A stretch of DNA of 64,000 nt from Mucilaginibacter mallensis (GTDB lineage Bacteria; Bacteroidota; Bacteroidia; Sphingobacteriales; Sphingobacteriaceae): assembly GCF_900105165.1 (NCBI RefSeq), contig NZ_LT629740.1, forward strand, positions 2,790,001-2,854,000. The letters are read 5' to 3'. Positions 17,636-28,200 of the stretch are shown here, one piece after another. A model generated the notes under the pieces. It ran no database searches, was not told the DNA's origin, and worked only from the letters and a program-made list of their open reading frames with translations. The position numbers and the translations under genes are program-made. Position 1 is the first letter of the stretch, and each line of letters begins with the position of its first letter.

Positions 17636-19798
17636 TTACTTGATATTAAACCCGACTGTTTGCCTGATATCTTTTGAAGATGAGGCAGCCATTAGCCGAT
17701 ATTGACCAGGCTCAATCACCCAATTTTTTAGTTTATCGTTAAAATAGGCGAGATCGTTTATAGCTATGTTTATTAAAACAGGAGCCGTTTGACCCGGTGC
17801 TATCATAATCTTTTTAAATGCCTTTAGTTCTTTACCAGGACGCAAAACCGAAGAGTTTAGTTTGCTGATGTAAAGCTGTACAACTTCTTTACCGGCAACA
17901 CTGCCTGTATTTTTAACCTTTAAGGATACCGTTATTTTATCCCCCTTTTTATACGTTTTCTTGTTGGTGGCCAAATCAGTATAAGTAAAATTGGTATACG
18001 ACAATCCATAACCAAAACAGTATAAAGGATCAATTTTCTTAGTATCATACCAGCGATATCCAACCAGTATCCCCTCTTTATATTCAGCAGTCAGGTCCTT
18101 ACCCGGATAAGTATTTAAGGCAGAAGCTGGTGAGTCGTTTAACGAGACAGGGAAAGTAAAAGGCAACCTGCCGGATGGGTTCACTACACCTTTTAAAACA
18201 TCGGCCAGTGCATTCCCTGCTTCCGATCCGTTAAACCATGACCAAACAATGGTATGATTTGACTTTTTAATTTTATTAAGGTCGTAAGGAGCACCTGCCA
18301 TTACCACAATAATGGTATTAGGATTAGCAGCGGTAACTGCGTCAACCAATGTCTGCTCTCCAAAAGGCAATTCAAGATTTTTACGGTCATGGCCTTCGCT
18401 TTCAAACTCGCGATTGGAACCGATGCACAAAATGGCAATGTCGGTTGTTTTTGCAAGCGCCACGGCCTGGTCGATCAGGGTTTGGTCGGGTTGATCATAA
18501 CCACTATTTTGCGCGTCAGTATTGTTCGCTAAATACTTAGCCTTGTAACCCTGGGCAAAAGTGACGCTGGCTGTTTTACCGAACCTTGATTTTATGCCCT
18601 CTAATGCTGTTATCTCGTGCTGGGCCTTTACCCCTGCACCATAACCGCCCAAAGCAAATGTACGTACCGCGTTGTCGCCGATGACCGCAATGCTTTTAAT
18701 GTTAGCTGTATTTAAAGGCAATAAATGTGCATCGTTTTTTAATAGTACAACAGACTCTGAGGCAATTTCATAAGCGGCTTTGCCATGCTCCGGGGTGGCT
18801 ATGCTTCCTTTGGGATGATTCTGGCTCATAGATGTGTGATACATCAGCCATAAAATTCTCCTCACTTTATCATCAATCGTTTTTTCAGAAACCTGGCCTG
18901 CTTTTACCGCGGCAAGCAAAGGGTCGGCAAAATACCATTTATCATACGGGCCGCTTGATCCCATTTCAATATCAAGTCCGGCATTTGCCGCCGCTACCGT
19001 ATGATGTGTGCCGGCCCAGTCGGACATAACCACACCTTTAAAACCCCATTCCTTTTTTAATACTTTATTCAGTAAAAAATCATTCTCCGAACACCAATAG
19101 CCATTTAGCTTGTTATAAGCTGACATTACGGTGTAAGCATTTCCCTGTTGCACTGCCGCCTTAAAGGCCGGGAAATAAATCTCGCGTAATGCCCGTTCGT
19201 CAACTATGGCATTCATCATGTTACGGTCTGTTTCCTGATTATTTGCCGCGAAATGTTTGATACAGGCTGCCACATGCTGGCTTTGGATGCCCTTAACCGC
19301 CTGTACAGCTAATTGTGCGTTCAGATACGGATCTTCTGAATAATACTCGTAGGTACGCCCGCATAGCGGCATTCTGCAAATATTAAATGCCGGTGCAAGC
19401 ATAATATCCTTTTTACGGGCATTGGCCTCCTCTCCTATAACCACCCCATATTTATTTGCCAATGCGGGGTTCCAGGTAGCTGCTATAGCTGAACCGTTTG
19501 GCAGAAAGGTAGCCGAATCGGTTGTCCAGTTTGCCGAGTTCCAGTCAAAGCGCTTTATTTCTTCGCGCACACCTAATGGGCCATCGTCGCACGTTAGTTC
19601 GGGGATACCCAAACGTTTTACTCCCCCTGAAGAAAACAAGGCATTACCATGCAGCATGTTGATTTTTTCTTCGAGTGTCATTCTCTTAAGCATGTAATCT
19701 ATCTTATACTGTAATGACATCTGTTTCGCTTTCTGGGCCGAAACATTTCCGAAGAAGAATAATGTGGCAAGGGGTGCTATCAAAAATTTTATACGCAT
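17636..19798 (-). CDS. Beta-glucosidase/xylosidase-like glycoside hydrolase, GH3
   Basis: 720 residues with a signal peptide (about 1-21). The order is GH3 N-terminal barrel, alpha/beta sandwich and C-terminal fibronectin-III-like domain. 'KGVVMSDWAGT' contains the nucleophile Asp260, and 'AACIKHFAANNQETDRN' is the family KHF motif. FnIII-like residues near the end (YKKGDKITVSLKVKNTGSVA) are typical. In a xyloglucan pathway this would remove glucose from the non-reducing end in the periplasm. It appears to be the first gene of the run 19798 down to 4149. The upstream region is a regulator remnant and shows no copy of the shared promoter element, so the promoter of this unit was not identified. 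Confidence 0.92.
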   Translation of the reverse strand: MRIKFLIAPLATLFFFGNVSAQKAKQMSLQYKIDYMLKRMTLEEKINMLHGNALFSSGGVKRLGIPELTCDDGPLGVREEIKRFDWNSANWTTDSATFLPNGSAIAATWNPALANKYGVVIGEEANARKKDIMLAPAFNICRMPLCGRTYEYYSEDPYLNAQLAVQAVKGIQSQHVAACIKHFAANNQETDRNMMNAIVDERALREIYFPAFKAAVQQGNAYTVMSAYNKLNGYWCSENDFLLNKVLKKEWGFKGVVMSDWAGTHHTVAAANAGLDIEMGSSGPYDKWYFADPLLAAVKAGQVSEKTIDDKVRRILWLMYHTSMSQNHPKGSIATPEHGKAAYEIASESVVLLKNDAHLLPLNTANIKSIAVIGDNAVRTFALGGYGAGVKAQHEITALEGIKSRFGKTASVTFAQGYKAKYLANNTDAQNSGYDQPDQTLIDQAVALAKTTDIAILCIGSNREFESEGHDRKNLELPFGEQTLVDAVTAANPNTIIVVMAGAPYDLNKIKKSNHTIVWSWFNGSEAGNALADVLKGVVNPSGRLPFTFPVSLNDSPASALNTYPGKDLTAEYKEGILVGYRWYDTKKIDPLYCFGYGLSYTNFTYTDLATNKKTYKKGDKITVSLKVKNTGSVAGKEVVQLYISKLNSSVLRPGKELKAFKKIMIAPGQTAPVLINIAINDLAYFNDKLKNWVIEPGQYRLMAASSSKDIRQTVGFNIK

Positions 19799-19860
19799 TG
19801 ATTATTTAAAATTTGGTTTGTAATTTATTGTTCATATTCTTTTTTTTAACCCCTGCTATT

Positions 19861-20157
19861 TTAGGCGCAGGCCAGCCCATAGTATTTAATATTACCCTGG
19901 GTTTTAGCCTTACGGATAAAAAGAACGTAAGCAGAGGAGAGGATATCGTATTCCTTTTTAAAGAGCTTTGCGAAATATTGAGGTGCTTCAAACCCAACTT
20001 CGCTTGCTACCTTGTTAATTTTCATTTCTGTACTTTCGAGTAAATGGGCAGCTTTCTGCATGCGGATTGCCTGTATAAATTCTACAGGCGATTTACCGGT
20101 AAGCATTTTAAGTTTCTTATACAGCGATACCCGGCACATTTTCATCTCACGGCTGGT
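19861..20157 (-). pseudogene. C-terminal remnant of a hybrid two-component (HTCS) regulator
   Basis: About 94 residues (from the ATG at 20145) match only the very end of an HTCS, the AraC-type HTH. 'SLYKKLKMLTGKSPVEFI', QAIRMQKAAHLLEST and 'EVGFEAPQYFAKLFKKEY' parallel the C-terminus of the intact regulator at 29104-33318. The similarity extends four codons upstream of the ATG (TSRE, matching LSRQ) and then hits an in-frame TAA at 20158-20160. Sensor, kinase and receiver portions are absent. An isolated second half of an AraC domain is unlikely to bind DNA alone, so this reads as a decayed gene. It lies in front of the GH3 gene, where a locus regulator might be expected. Confidence 0.8.
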
Positions 20158-20311
20158 TTATATGTCTTCTGAAGCTTGCCAGGTCCTTTGAAGGCCTTTC
20201 TTCCTTTTATTTTTCTATACAACATTTATTAATGAATGGCTTAGAACATTATTAAACTGTAAAAGGACCAAACTCGTTATGAATACCTTTGTGGACTTAA
20301 AGCCCAAAATT

Positions 20312-20357
20312 CTGCCAGTATCACAGATAAAAATGTTTTATCCAATGATACCGGCAG
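20312..20357 (-). terminator. Long hairpin downstream of the BACON-GH5 gene
   Basis: Minus-strand stem CTGCCGGTATCA pairs with TGATACTGGCAG (one G-T pair). The loop itself folds through GGATAAAA and TTTTATCT, and the hairpin is followed by AATTTT. It lies 106 bases after the stop of the GH5 gene, the last gene of the susC-susD-SGBP-GH5 unit. A second perfect AT-rich inverted repeat of 11-base arms is at 20373-20397. Confidence 0.55.
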
Positions 20358-20462
20358 TTCTTTGTGTCATCGGTCTTGAATAACTTTTATTCAAGACTCT
20401 CGTGCAATAAAAAACATACGCTCCTATTTTACTATAGGGAGCCTCTAAAAACACAGAGTGGC

Positions 20463-22106
20463 CTATTTAAACGGTACGCCTTGTCCATAAGCAGCTATAC
20501 CTTTATTTACGGCAGCTTTTACAGAATCCAGTGTGACCTGGTCTCCTACAACTGCGGGCCCAGACGCTACTCCGGTCGAGGATCCGTTGGCCATGATAGT
20601 TGGCCGGTTAAATATACCTGCCCATAAATACGGTATTACGCCATTTGCCTTGGCCTGTTGTGCAACATAAGCAGTGAAATGCGTTTCAGATGCTCTTGAT
20701 TTTAACGAATCTGCCGGATACCCCGTTAATCTTGCAAAGTGATCATTCGGCGCATATTCGCCCATAAACAATGGGATACCCTTATCAGCAAATCTTACTT
20801 TCACCGTGTGCATTATAGAATCTACATAACCTTCTTCATTCGCAGATGTGCAATTGCGATCCAGGAAGAGTGGGTTTGTGGTATGATAGTTAGTATACGT
20901 GCCGTTTACAGAATACGTATTCCTGTTCCCCCAAAAATACAGCTCTTTGCCCCAGCTTGCGTCTTGAGGTACCGCTGTGTTATCGTTACCCCCCAATATG
21001 CAATACTGCGACGGGCTATAATAGTGGAACTCAAGCATCATTCTATTATGTGTAATATCGGTAGGTAGCGAAGGTGTTTTATACACGTTAGACGGATTGA
21101 GTAATGAGTTAGCTGCATCTATTGATGCAGAAGGTGACTGAATAACTAAAGTACGATAAACATTTTTACCACCAGTACTGCGCACCGCGTTAATAAACGA
21201 TTGGTGATAACGCATTAAGGTAACAGTTGAGGGTACATCGACAGCGCTGGTTTCGTTGAGGCTGGCAAACATCAGATGCTCGTCAAAATCGCGCATAGCT
21301 GTAGCTATTTGCTCCCAATATGCCCTATGCTTAGCATTAGCGGTATCCTGTGCAGCACCGGTAAGCGTAGTTCCGGGATCATAATGAATATTAATGGTTA
21401 CATACATACCATCGTTAATAGCATATTGAACCACCTGTTGAATGCGGGCAAGCCAGGCTGGGTCTATTTGGGCAGTTGCAGTGTTTATTATATGTCCACC
21501 GTTCGCTACAGTCCCATCGTAACGAATAGGTATCCTTACAGCATTTACACCATTTGCTTTTAGCAAATCAAACTGTTGCTGGGTAATTGGCGGGTTTCCC
21601 CATCCGGTTTCTCCACCAGGTGCTTCCATAGTATTATAGAAATTCCAACCGTAAGTAATATTATTAGCTATTTGCATAGCAGTACTACCCATGCCAGTTA
21701 CATCAGCTGCTATGGCCGATGTATTGTAGGATGGATAAATAATGACATCCTGCCACACGGTGATATTCCGGGTCTGACCGTTAGTCGCATTTAAAACTAA
21801 TTGCAATGAACGGCTTGCGCCCGATTTGTTAGCCTTACCTGTTAAAGTAATGACAGTATTACCGCTACCACCCGATGTTTGACTTAATTGCAGCCATCCA
21901 AAACCAGCAGTATCGATACTCCAGGCGGCATTCGAATTAAATGTTAGCATTTTAGTTCCACCAACCATCGGTATGGTATCCGTAACATTAGCCTGTGTAA
22001 GTTGCGCTGCACTTATACCGTTTTTCTTGCAGGAAACAACAAATAAAACCGCGATACATATTGCAGCAATTTTGTATACAGTTCCTATTTTTTTTATCAT
22101 TTTCAT
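20463..22106 (-). CDS. GH5 endo-glucanase/xyloglucanase-like lipoprotein with BACON domain
   Basis: 547 residues. The lipoprotein signal ends at Cys26 (LFVVSCKKN), so the enzyme is probably anchored at the cell surface. A BACON domain covers about 40-120 ('MLTFNSNAAWSIDTAGFGWL' region), then a GH5 barrel from about 130. The acid/base is Glu285 in FASLNETSA and the nucleophile Glu450 in LFMGEYAPND; the 'NTMEAPGGETGWGNP' region is typical of GH5 subfamily 4. The BACON plus GH5_4 layout matches characterised surface endo-xyloglucanases, which cut the backbone before import. It is the fourth gene of the unit starting with susC at 28465. Subfamily and xyloglucan specificity are inferred. Confidence 0.9.
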   Translation of the reverse strand: MKMIKKIGTVYKIAAICIAVLFVVSCKKNGISAAQLTQANVTDTIPMVGGTKMLTFNSNAAWSIDTAGFGWLQLSQTSGGSGNTVITLTGKANKSGASRSLQLVLNATNGQTRNITVWQDVIIYPSYNTSAIAADVTGMGSTAMQIANNITYGWNFYNTMEAPGGETGWGNPPITQQQFDLLKANGVNAVRIPIRYDGTVANGGHIINTATAQIDPAWLARIQQVVQYAINDGMYVTINIHYDPGTTLTGAAQDTANAKHRAYWEQIATAMRDFDEHLMFASLNETSAVDVPSTVTLMRYHQSFINAVRSTGGKNVYRTLVIQSPSASIDAANSLLNPSNVYKTPSLPTDITHNRMMLEFHYYSPSQYCILGGNDNTAVPQDASWGKELYFWGNRNTYSVNGTYTNYHTTNPLFLDRNCTSANEEGYVDSIMHTVKVRFADKGIPLFMGEYAPNDHFARLTGYPADSLKSRASETHFTAYVAQQAKANGVIPYLWAGIFNRPTIMANGSSTGVASGPAVVGDQVTLDSVKAAVNKGIAAYGQGVPFK

Positions 22107-22157
22107 ATTCTATTTGTTTAAAAGCCCCGCAGCAATGTGTTGCCGCGGGGCTATAGT

Positions 22158-23645
22158 TTATTTAATTTTTACAACACGAATATTATCTATTGCCAAAGAA
22201 TAAGATTTTACGGTAACTGAGCTATCATTTAGAAACCAGATATTCATACCTGTGTTACCACTTGAGCCAAGCAATGCTGAAATTGATGGTACTGGTGTGC
22301 CTTTGCCATTATTTGTTGCAAAACTCGACAATGGTAAAGTCACAGTTTGCCAGCCATCTGTATAATATGGGGTTATTGTACCCGCTTTGTTTATCCAAGG
22401 CGTGTAACGGGAGATATACGTAAAGCTATAATTTTCTGCTACGTAAATATCCCCATAAATCCACGGTGTGGATTTGGGCACATATAATTCAAATTTAACC
22501 GCATAATTAGCAGGACTACTTGAAATATTAGCAGTAGGTACCCATTGTGAACCGCCCATATTTATTCCCTGGCCACCATTGTACCAGCTACTATTGTACG
22601 GACCCAAAGGTTGACCACCGCTTTGGGTGTTATACAGTTCGCCATACCAACCAGTGTTGCCCGGAAAGTCGCTGTTTGATGTGTTGCTAAGCCCCCATGG
22701 ATAAGTGTTAACATTGTCCCAATTTTGAAACACGCCATCAACAAAGTCTTCAACATTGAAAACAGTAGTAGCTGTACCAAACTTTGTAGTAACAGATAAT
22801 GGCCCGCCGTTTTGTGAGCTTGTTAGTGCAGGCATAACAAAAGCAATTGTTTTCAAATCTTTTGATACCTTAAAGGAAGTAATTGTAGTACCACCAAACA
22901 CCAGCGACTGACTGCTTTGAAAATAAGTACCGGTAATATAAACGGAATCGCCCGGCGCTGCATCTTCGTTGGAAATACCGGTAATAGTTGGTGTGGCCCT
23001 TATTGTATCTAAAACAGTACCACTCTTGGTGGTTACTATTATTTGAGTGGTGGGTGTTGCTGCTGGCATAAGAAAACCAAGGGCAGTTCCATCAGGACTT
23101 GAATTAAACGATGAAATCTTGGTTCCCCCATATACAAACTGTTGAACCAACACTAAATTTTTACCATAAAGATAAACCGAATCACCAGGGTTGGCAAATA
23201 CGTTCGATATAGAACTAATAGTTGGAGGCAGAGGCCCTAATTTAAACAAAAACGTTGTTGAGCCTGCTTTAGTTTTATAAGTAATGCTATAAAGTTTAGC
23301 AGCATCAATCGTTGTATAGTTAATTGTTGGTATTGGTACCACCGCGTTGTTCGAGTTAATTAAAGCAGGGTTAAAGTTGGCAGCAACGCCGTCAAAATCA
23401 ATTTCGGTGGCATTTTGCAAATTGATCCCCTGTATAACCACATAATTACCACCATTTCCATATAGGTTAGGACTTGTATTAGGATTACCAGTACTCAAAA
23501 CAGTATCGCCAGGCGACGCAACGTATTGCCTTACATCTGAAATAGAGGGGGCTCCTTCGTTATTCTTTTTACAGGCAGGGAATAAAGCCACCATCGCAAG
23601 GAAGAGCGCCAATAAACACGAGCCAATTAATGATTTCTTTTTCAT
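22158..23645 (-). CDS. Surface glycan-binding lipoprotein with IPT/TIG repeats (SGBP-B-like)
   Basis: 495 residues with a lipoprotein signal ending at Cys25 (LFPACKKN). Three IPT/TIG-type Ig domains follow: about 35-135, 138-215 ('NVFANPGDSVYLYGKNL') and 220-300 ('NEDAAPGDSVYITGTYFQSS'). The C-terminal domain, about 305-495, is a beta-sandwich rich in Trp and Tyr ('DGVFQNWDNVNTYPWGL', 'TYISRYTPWINKAGT'). This matches the layout of SGBP-B proteins, whose last domain binds xyloglucan. Such lipoproteins hold polysaccharide at the surface next to SusD. The gene sits between susD and GH5, the expected place. Binding specificity is inferred from architecture and from neighbours. Confidence 0.88.
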   Translation of the reverse strand: MKKKSLIGSCLLALFLAMVALFPACKKNNEGAPSISDVRQYVASPGDTVLSTGNPNTSPNLYGNGGNYVVIQGINLQNATEIDFDGVAANFNPALINSNNAVVPIPTINYTTIDAAKLYSITYKTKAGSTTFLFKLGPLPPTISSISNVFANPGDSVYLYGKNLVLVQQFVYGGTKISSFNSSPDGTALGFLMPAATPTTQIIVTTKSGTVLDTIRATPTITGISNEDAAPGDSVYITGTYFQSSQSLVFGGTTITSFKVSKDLKTIAFVMPALTSSQNGGPLSVTTKFGTATTVFNVEDFVDGVFQNWDNVNTYPWGLSNTSNSDFPGNTGWYGELYNTQSGGQPLGPYNSSWYNGGQGINMGGSQWVPTANISSSPANYAVKFELYVPKSTPWIYGDIYVAENYSFTYISRYTPWINKAGTITPYYTDGWQTVTLPLSSFATNNGKGTPVPSISALLGSSGNTGMNIWFLNDSSVTVKSYSLAIDNIRVVKIK

Positions 23646-23668
23646 AATTATATATTGTAATTTTTTAA

Positions 23669-25258
23669 TTAATAATAAGGAACTGGTGCCGCCGCCAATT
23701 TCGGGTCGGTTGATAACTCCGACGCCGGAATTTGCAATGTATATGAATTGATGGTTGCCGGAGTAGCAGAAGGGGCAGCAGTAGTATCCCTTGTAGCTAT
23801 ACCCGTTTTAGGATCATAAGTAAACGGCTGCCGATCATGATTGGCATCCTGGGCATTAAGAAATGCAACAGCTGCAGCCGGCTGATAATAAGACCACCTA
23901 ACCAAATCTATCCAATATTGACCTTCAAAAGCCAACTCAACCCTTCTTTCCCTACGTATAGTATCGGCAGTTAAGATTAGGGCAGGGTCTACACCGGCTC
24001 TTTTGCGAACCATATTAAAATAAGTTAGGGCATCGGCATTGGTGGTGGAAGTATTGTTGCCCAAAATCGCTTCGGCATAAACCAAATATACATCGGCCAA
24101 CCTCAGCATCGCGAAGTCCTCTGGGGATGACCACACCGTAGCTGTTGGCGAGTTGTTATCTGCATTGTTGCCTACAATATGTTTTTTCATACAGTTTCCG
24201 CCTGCTGTAAAACCACCATCTGCCATATCCAATTCCGGATAATGATCTCCGGTTCTCATAATGGTAGCTTTGCGCCGCACGGTATCTTTAGCCGAGTACA
24301 TCATATACAAATCCCAGGTTGGCTGCAAGGTCTCCCATCCGCCACTGGCCCCAAAATTTATAAGGGCACTGGGCGAATAATAGGTTTCCAAAACATTACC
24401 ATATCCGTAACCCACACCCGGGGCCCATTGAAGCGAAAATAAATCTTCGGGGTTATTGTTGTTTTGCACCTTGAAAAGGTCATAATAGCTGGCAAACAGT
24501 GCTAACCCGCTATTTTTACACACATTGCCTGCGTATTTCGCGGCACTGTCCAGCAATGCCTGGTTGCGCATGCCATTTGTTGAGCCCCAACCCGACATGG
24601 TTAAATAAACTTTGCCCAGTAAGCCTTGCGCCGACCAGGTAGTCACCCGGCCTGCCTGATCTTTAAGAGGAAGGTTTTGCGCCGCAAAAGTGAGATCGAT
24701 GGTTATAAATTTATAAACATCCGCAACAGTATTACGGTTAAGCAAAGCATTACTTACCAATACGGAGTTATCCGTAACAATAGGCACGGCACCCCAATAA
24801 ACCGCCAAATGATAATAAGCCATGGCGCGGATAAACCTTGCTTCGGCAATGGCCTGGTTTTTGATTGCGGGCGATAAAGAACCAGAGGCTGATTGGTTTA
24901 TGGCACTAATAACCGTATTACACTGGCCAATAACATTGTACAAACCTGTCCAGCCACTCAATACAACACTATTTTGCGATGTAATTGTACGTGAATAAAG
25001 CTGCATTATATCACCATTATAGGTGTAAAAGGCTGTTCCTGGCAAAGCATCGCCTAAAAGTAACCAGGGTTGCTGCCATTGCCACCAGGGGGAGCCGCCA
25101 TATAGGTTCGCGGTTGCCAGCCGCAAATCGGCTTGGGTTTTGTAAAAATTCTCAGAGCTAATCAGGGTGGTAGAAGGGCGATCCAAAAAGCTCTTTTTGC
25201 ATCCGACTACCGTCGCACCCAATAATAATATAGCTATAATTTTATTAATCCGTTTCAT
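23669..25258 (-). CDS. SusD/RagB-family surface glycan-binding lipoprotein (second pair)
   Basis: 529 residues with a lipoprotein signal ending at Cys20 (VVGCKKSF). The TPR-rich SusD fold is recognisable from 'EARFIRAMAYYHLAVYWG' near residues 145-160, and from the C-terminal block 'NMVRKRAGVDPALILTADTI' followed by 'RERRVELAFEGQYWIDLVRW'. The last residues (LAAAPVPYY) resemble the common SusD end. It forms the lid of the SusC barrel encoded 27 bases upstream and binds the imported oligosaccharide. The next gene is the IPT/TIG glycan-binding protein. Confidence 0.95.
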   Translation of the reverse strand: MKRINKIIAILLLGATVVGCKKSFLDRPSTTLISSENFYKTQADLRLATANLYGGSPWWQWQQPWLLLGDALPGTAFYTYNGDIMQLYSRTITSQNSVVLSGWTGLYNVIGQCNTVISAINQSASGSLSPAIKNQAIAEARFIRAMAYYHLAVYWGAVPIVTDNSVLVSNALLNRNTVADVYKFITIDLTFAAQNLPLKDQAGRVTTWSAQGLLGKVYLTMSGWGSTNGMRNQALLDSAAKYAGNVCKNSGLALFASYYDLFKVQNNNNPEDLFSLQWAPGVGYGYGNVLETYYSPSALINFGASGGWETLQPTWDLYMMYSAKDTVRRKATIMRTGDHYPELDMADGGFTAGGNCMKKHIVGNNADNNSPTATVWSSPEDFAMLRLADVYLVYAEAILGNNTSTTNADALTYFNMVRKRAGVDPALILTADTIRRERRVELAFEGQYWIDLVRWSYYQPAAAVAFLNAQDANHDRQPFTYDPKTGIATRDTTAAPSATPATINSYTLQIPASELSTDPKLAAAPVPYY

Positions 25259-25285
25259 AAATATCTTTTAAAATCGATGATTATT

Positions 25286-28200
25286 TTATTTGTCAAGAGT
25301 TATATTTGCACCAATAGTAAATCCACGTGGCTGAGGATAGTAACCTTGGTCCCAACCTGCTTGAAGCGGGTTCCATGAACCAATTTCCGGATCCATACCC
25401 ACATATTTCGTAATGGTAAACACATTAGTTACATTAGCATATACCCGCATAGAGTGTACGTGTATTCTACTCAAAATACCATCTGTCATATTGTAACTCA
25501 GGGTAATATTTTTACACTTCAGGAATGAACCATTTTGTATATATATACTAGAAGGGCGGTTGTTTTCGTTGGTATTATCATTTCTCAAACTCACAATATT
25601 TGTATTCGGATTGGTAACATACACATTGTTAACATCGGATGCAGAGCCATTGGGGTTTATCATAGCCAACCGCGAGTAATTTAATACCGATGTAAACCAG
25701 GCAGTGGTTTGTGTTGGGTCGGTATGGCTTTCCGATACTTCATTGTAGACTTTGTTGCCATAGTCACCAGTAAAGAAAATATTCAGCTCGAATTTTTTGT
25801 AGGTAACTGTGTTACCGATACCATACTGAAATTTCGGGATTGGCGAACCTAAAAAAGTTTCATCTCTTGAGTCGACGATACCATCCCCATTCAAATCTTT
25901 GTACATACGGTCTCCATACCAGATACCACCAGCATTTGGACTAATTGGATAAGGCACACCAGCCTGATTAGCAGGCAGGGCATGTGTTTGAAAATCTTTG
26001 GGAGTTGCAAACACGCCATCGAAAACATAGCCGTAAAACTCACCAATTGGCTGGCCTACAACCGTTTTTTCGGCCACCTGGCCACTGCCACCATCTGTTA
26101 CTGATAAGCTGGCATCAGATCCGCCATTACCTAAACTAAGCACTTTATTAACGTTGCGCGATAAGGTAAAATCGCTTCTCCAGTAAAAATCTTTACTTCT
26201 AATATTGGTAGAGCTGATCTGGAAGTCGAACCCGCTATTTCGCATAGAACCTACGTTGGCATAAGGGGCTGACATGGCCCCCGGCGAATAACCGGTGGTA
26301 GTACCAGAATATATTGGAAGCGGCTCTTTCAATAAAAGTCCGTTTGTTATGCGGTCATAAACATCGAACGTAAGGCTGAAACGGCCGTTGAAAAAAGACG
26401 CGTCAAGTCCGGCATCGTAATAATCTGTTTGCTCCCATTTTATTTTGGGGTTTGGCAACTGGGTTTGAAACTCTGTAGTACCTAAACCATTAACCTGAGT
26501 TGAAAGCAACCCCACATAAGAATTGCCCGGTACGTTTTGGTTGTTGGTAAGCCCGTAACTAAGCCTCAGTTTCAACTCACTTATCTGTTTTACATTTTTA
26601 AAAAAAACTTCGTTATTAATTTTCCAGGCAAATGCACCTGAATAGGTAAGAGCCCAGCGATTGTTGGCTGGAAAATTAGAAGAACCATCGTTACGTATGT
26701 TACCAGTGATCAGGTATTTATCGTCCCATGATAAATTAAGGCGGCTGAAATAAGATTCCGTTGAACCACCGAGACCAATATTGCCTGAGTTTGTAGCCGA
26801 GACAGGATCGCCGGCACTAACAGATATAACATCGTTTGAAGGGAAATTTGTACGGTTGGCACTAACACTTTCATTCCAATCCGAAGTCGCTTCGTGCCCT
26901 GCCAATACGTTGATTTTTAATTTATTGAAATTGTGGTCATAAGTTAAAAAATTGCGGAATGTCCAGCTAATATCTTCCGACAGGCCTTGGCCTCCACCGT
27001 TGGTACCATTAACAGATGTACCAAAATTATAAGTTGGGCTAAAAGTATTATTGCCATTAAAATCGAAATTACCCGATGCTTCCGTGCGGAATGAGAGGTC
27101 TTTAGTGAATTTTATTTCGAAATACTGGTTGGCAAATACTTGATTTCTTGTTTGATTATTTGTTGTAATTAAGGAAATAGCTACAGGATTTGCAACAGAA
27201 CTCACCCAACCTTGTGTGTTGGTATTGCCACCATAGGAACCATTGGGATATTGTACCGGAATATTGGGTGTCTCGCTTAATACATTGCTTATTCCGCCGT
27301 TGGCTGTAGTATTTTGATTTTGCTTGCTGTGTATTAACTGAAGGCTGGTTCCCATTTTTAGCCAATCGGCGGGTTTATTGTCCAGGTTCACCCGTACAGA
27401 GTATCTGGTGAAATCGGAACCGGCCACAATACCTTGCTGATTGAAATAAGTGCTTGATATTAAATATAGGTTCTTTTCATTACCACCACTTATGGTTAGG
27501 GTATGGCTTTGCTCCGGTGCGTTCTGAAATAATGCTTTTTGCCAGTCGGTACCCGCACCTAAATATTGTGGATTGGCAAGTTCTGCAGCATCAGTGGTGA
27601 AACCCCATACTGCAGAACGGGCATTTATTACAGTGGCATACTGCTGCAGGTTCATGGTAGGGAGTTCCTTTGGCCTCAACTGCTGTTCGGTATAGCCATC
27701 GTAAGTTATGGTTGGTGCTCCAATTTTACCTCTTTTTGTAGTAATAACGATAACGCCATTGGTTGCCTGCGAACCATATATGGCAGTTGCAGATGCATCT
27801 TTCAATACGTCTATGGTTTCTATATCGGCAGGGTTAATGGAATTTAATGGGTTGCCGCCATTCCCAGGGTCGCTAGATGGAGGAATAAGAACACCATCTA
27901 TTACAACTAATGGCGAATTAGAGCCGGTTATTGACGATACACCACGTATTTGAATAGATACGCCACCACCAGGTTGCCCTGATATTTGTTGTATCACAAC
28001 ACCTGCAACTTTTCCCTGCAATGCCTGGTCAAAAGTAGTTGGCTGTGTTTGGCGCAAGTCTGTTCCCTTTATTGAGCTAACGGAACCGGTAAGATCTTTT
28101 TTCGGAATCTTACCATAACCAATAACAACCACTTCGTTTAAATCGCTGGATGTAGGATTTAGTTTAACGTTAATTGTGTTGTTGTTTTTAACCGTTATTT

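Noticed and set aside
20330..20342. AAATGTTTTA upstream of the GH3 gene as a fifth operator copy
   Set aside because: It lies in the loop of the hairpin at 20312-20357 and lacks the second block and a -7-like box at the right distance.
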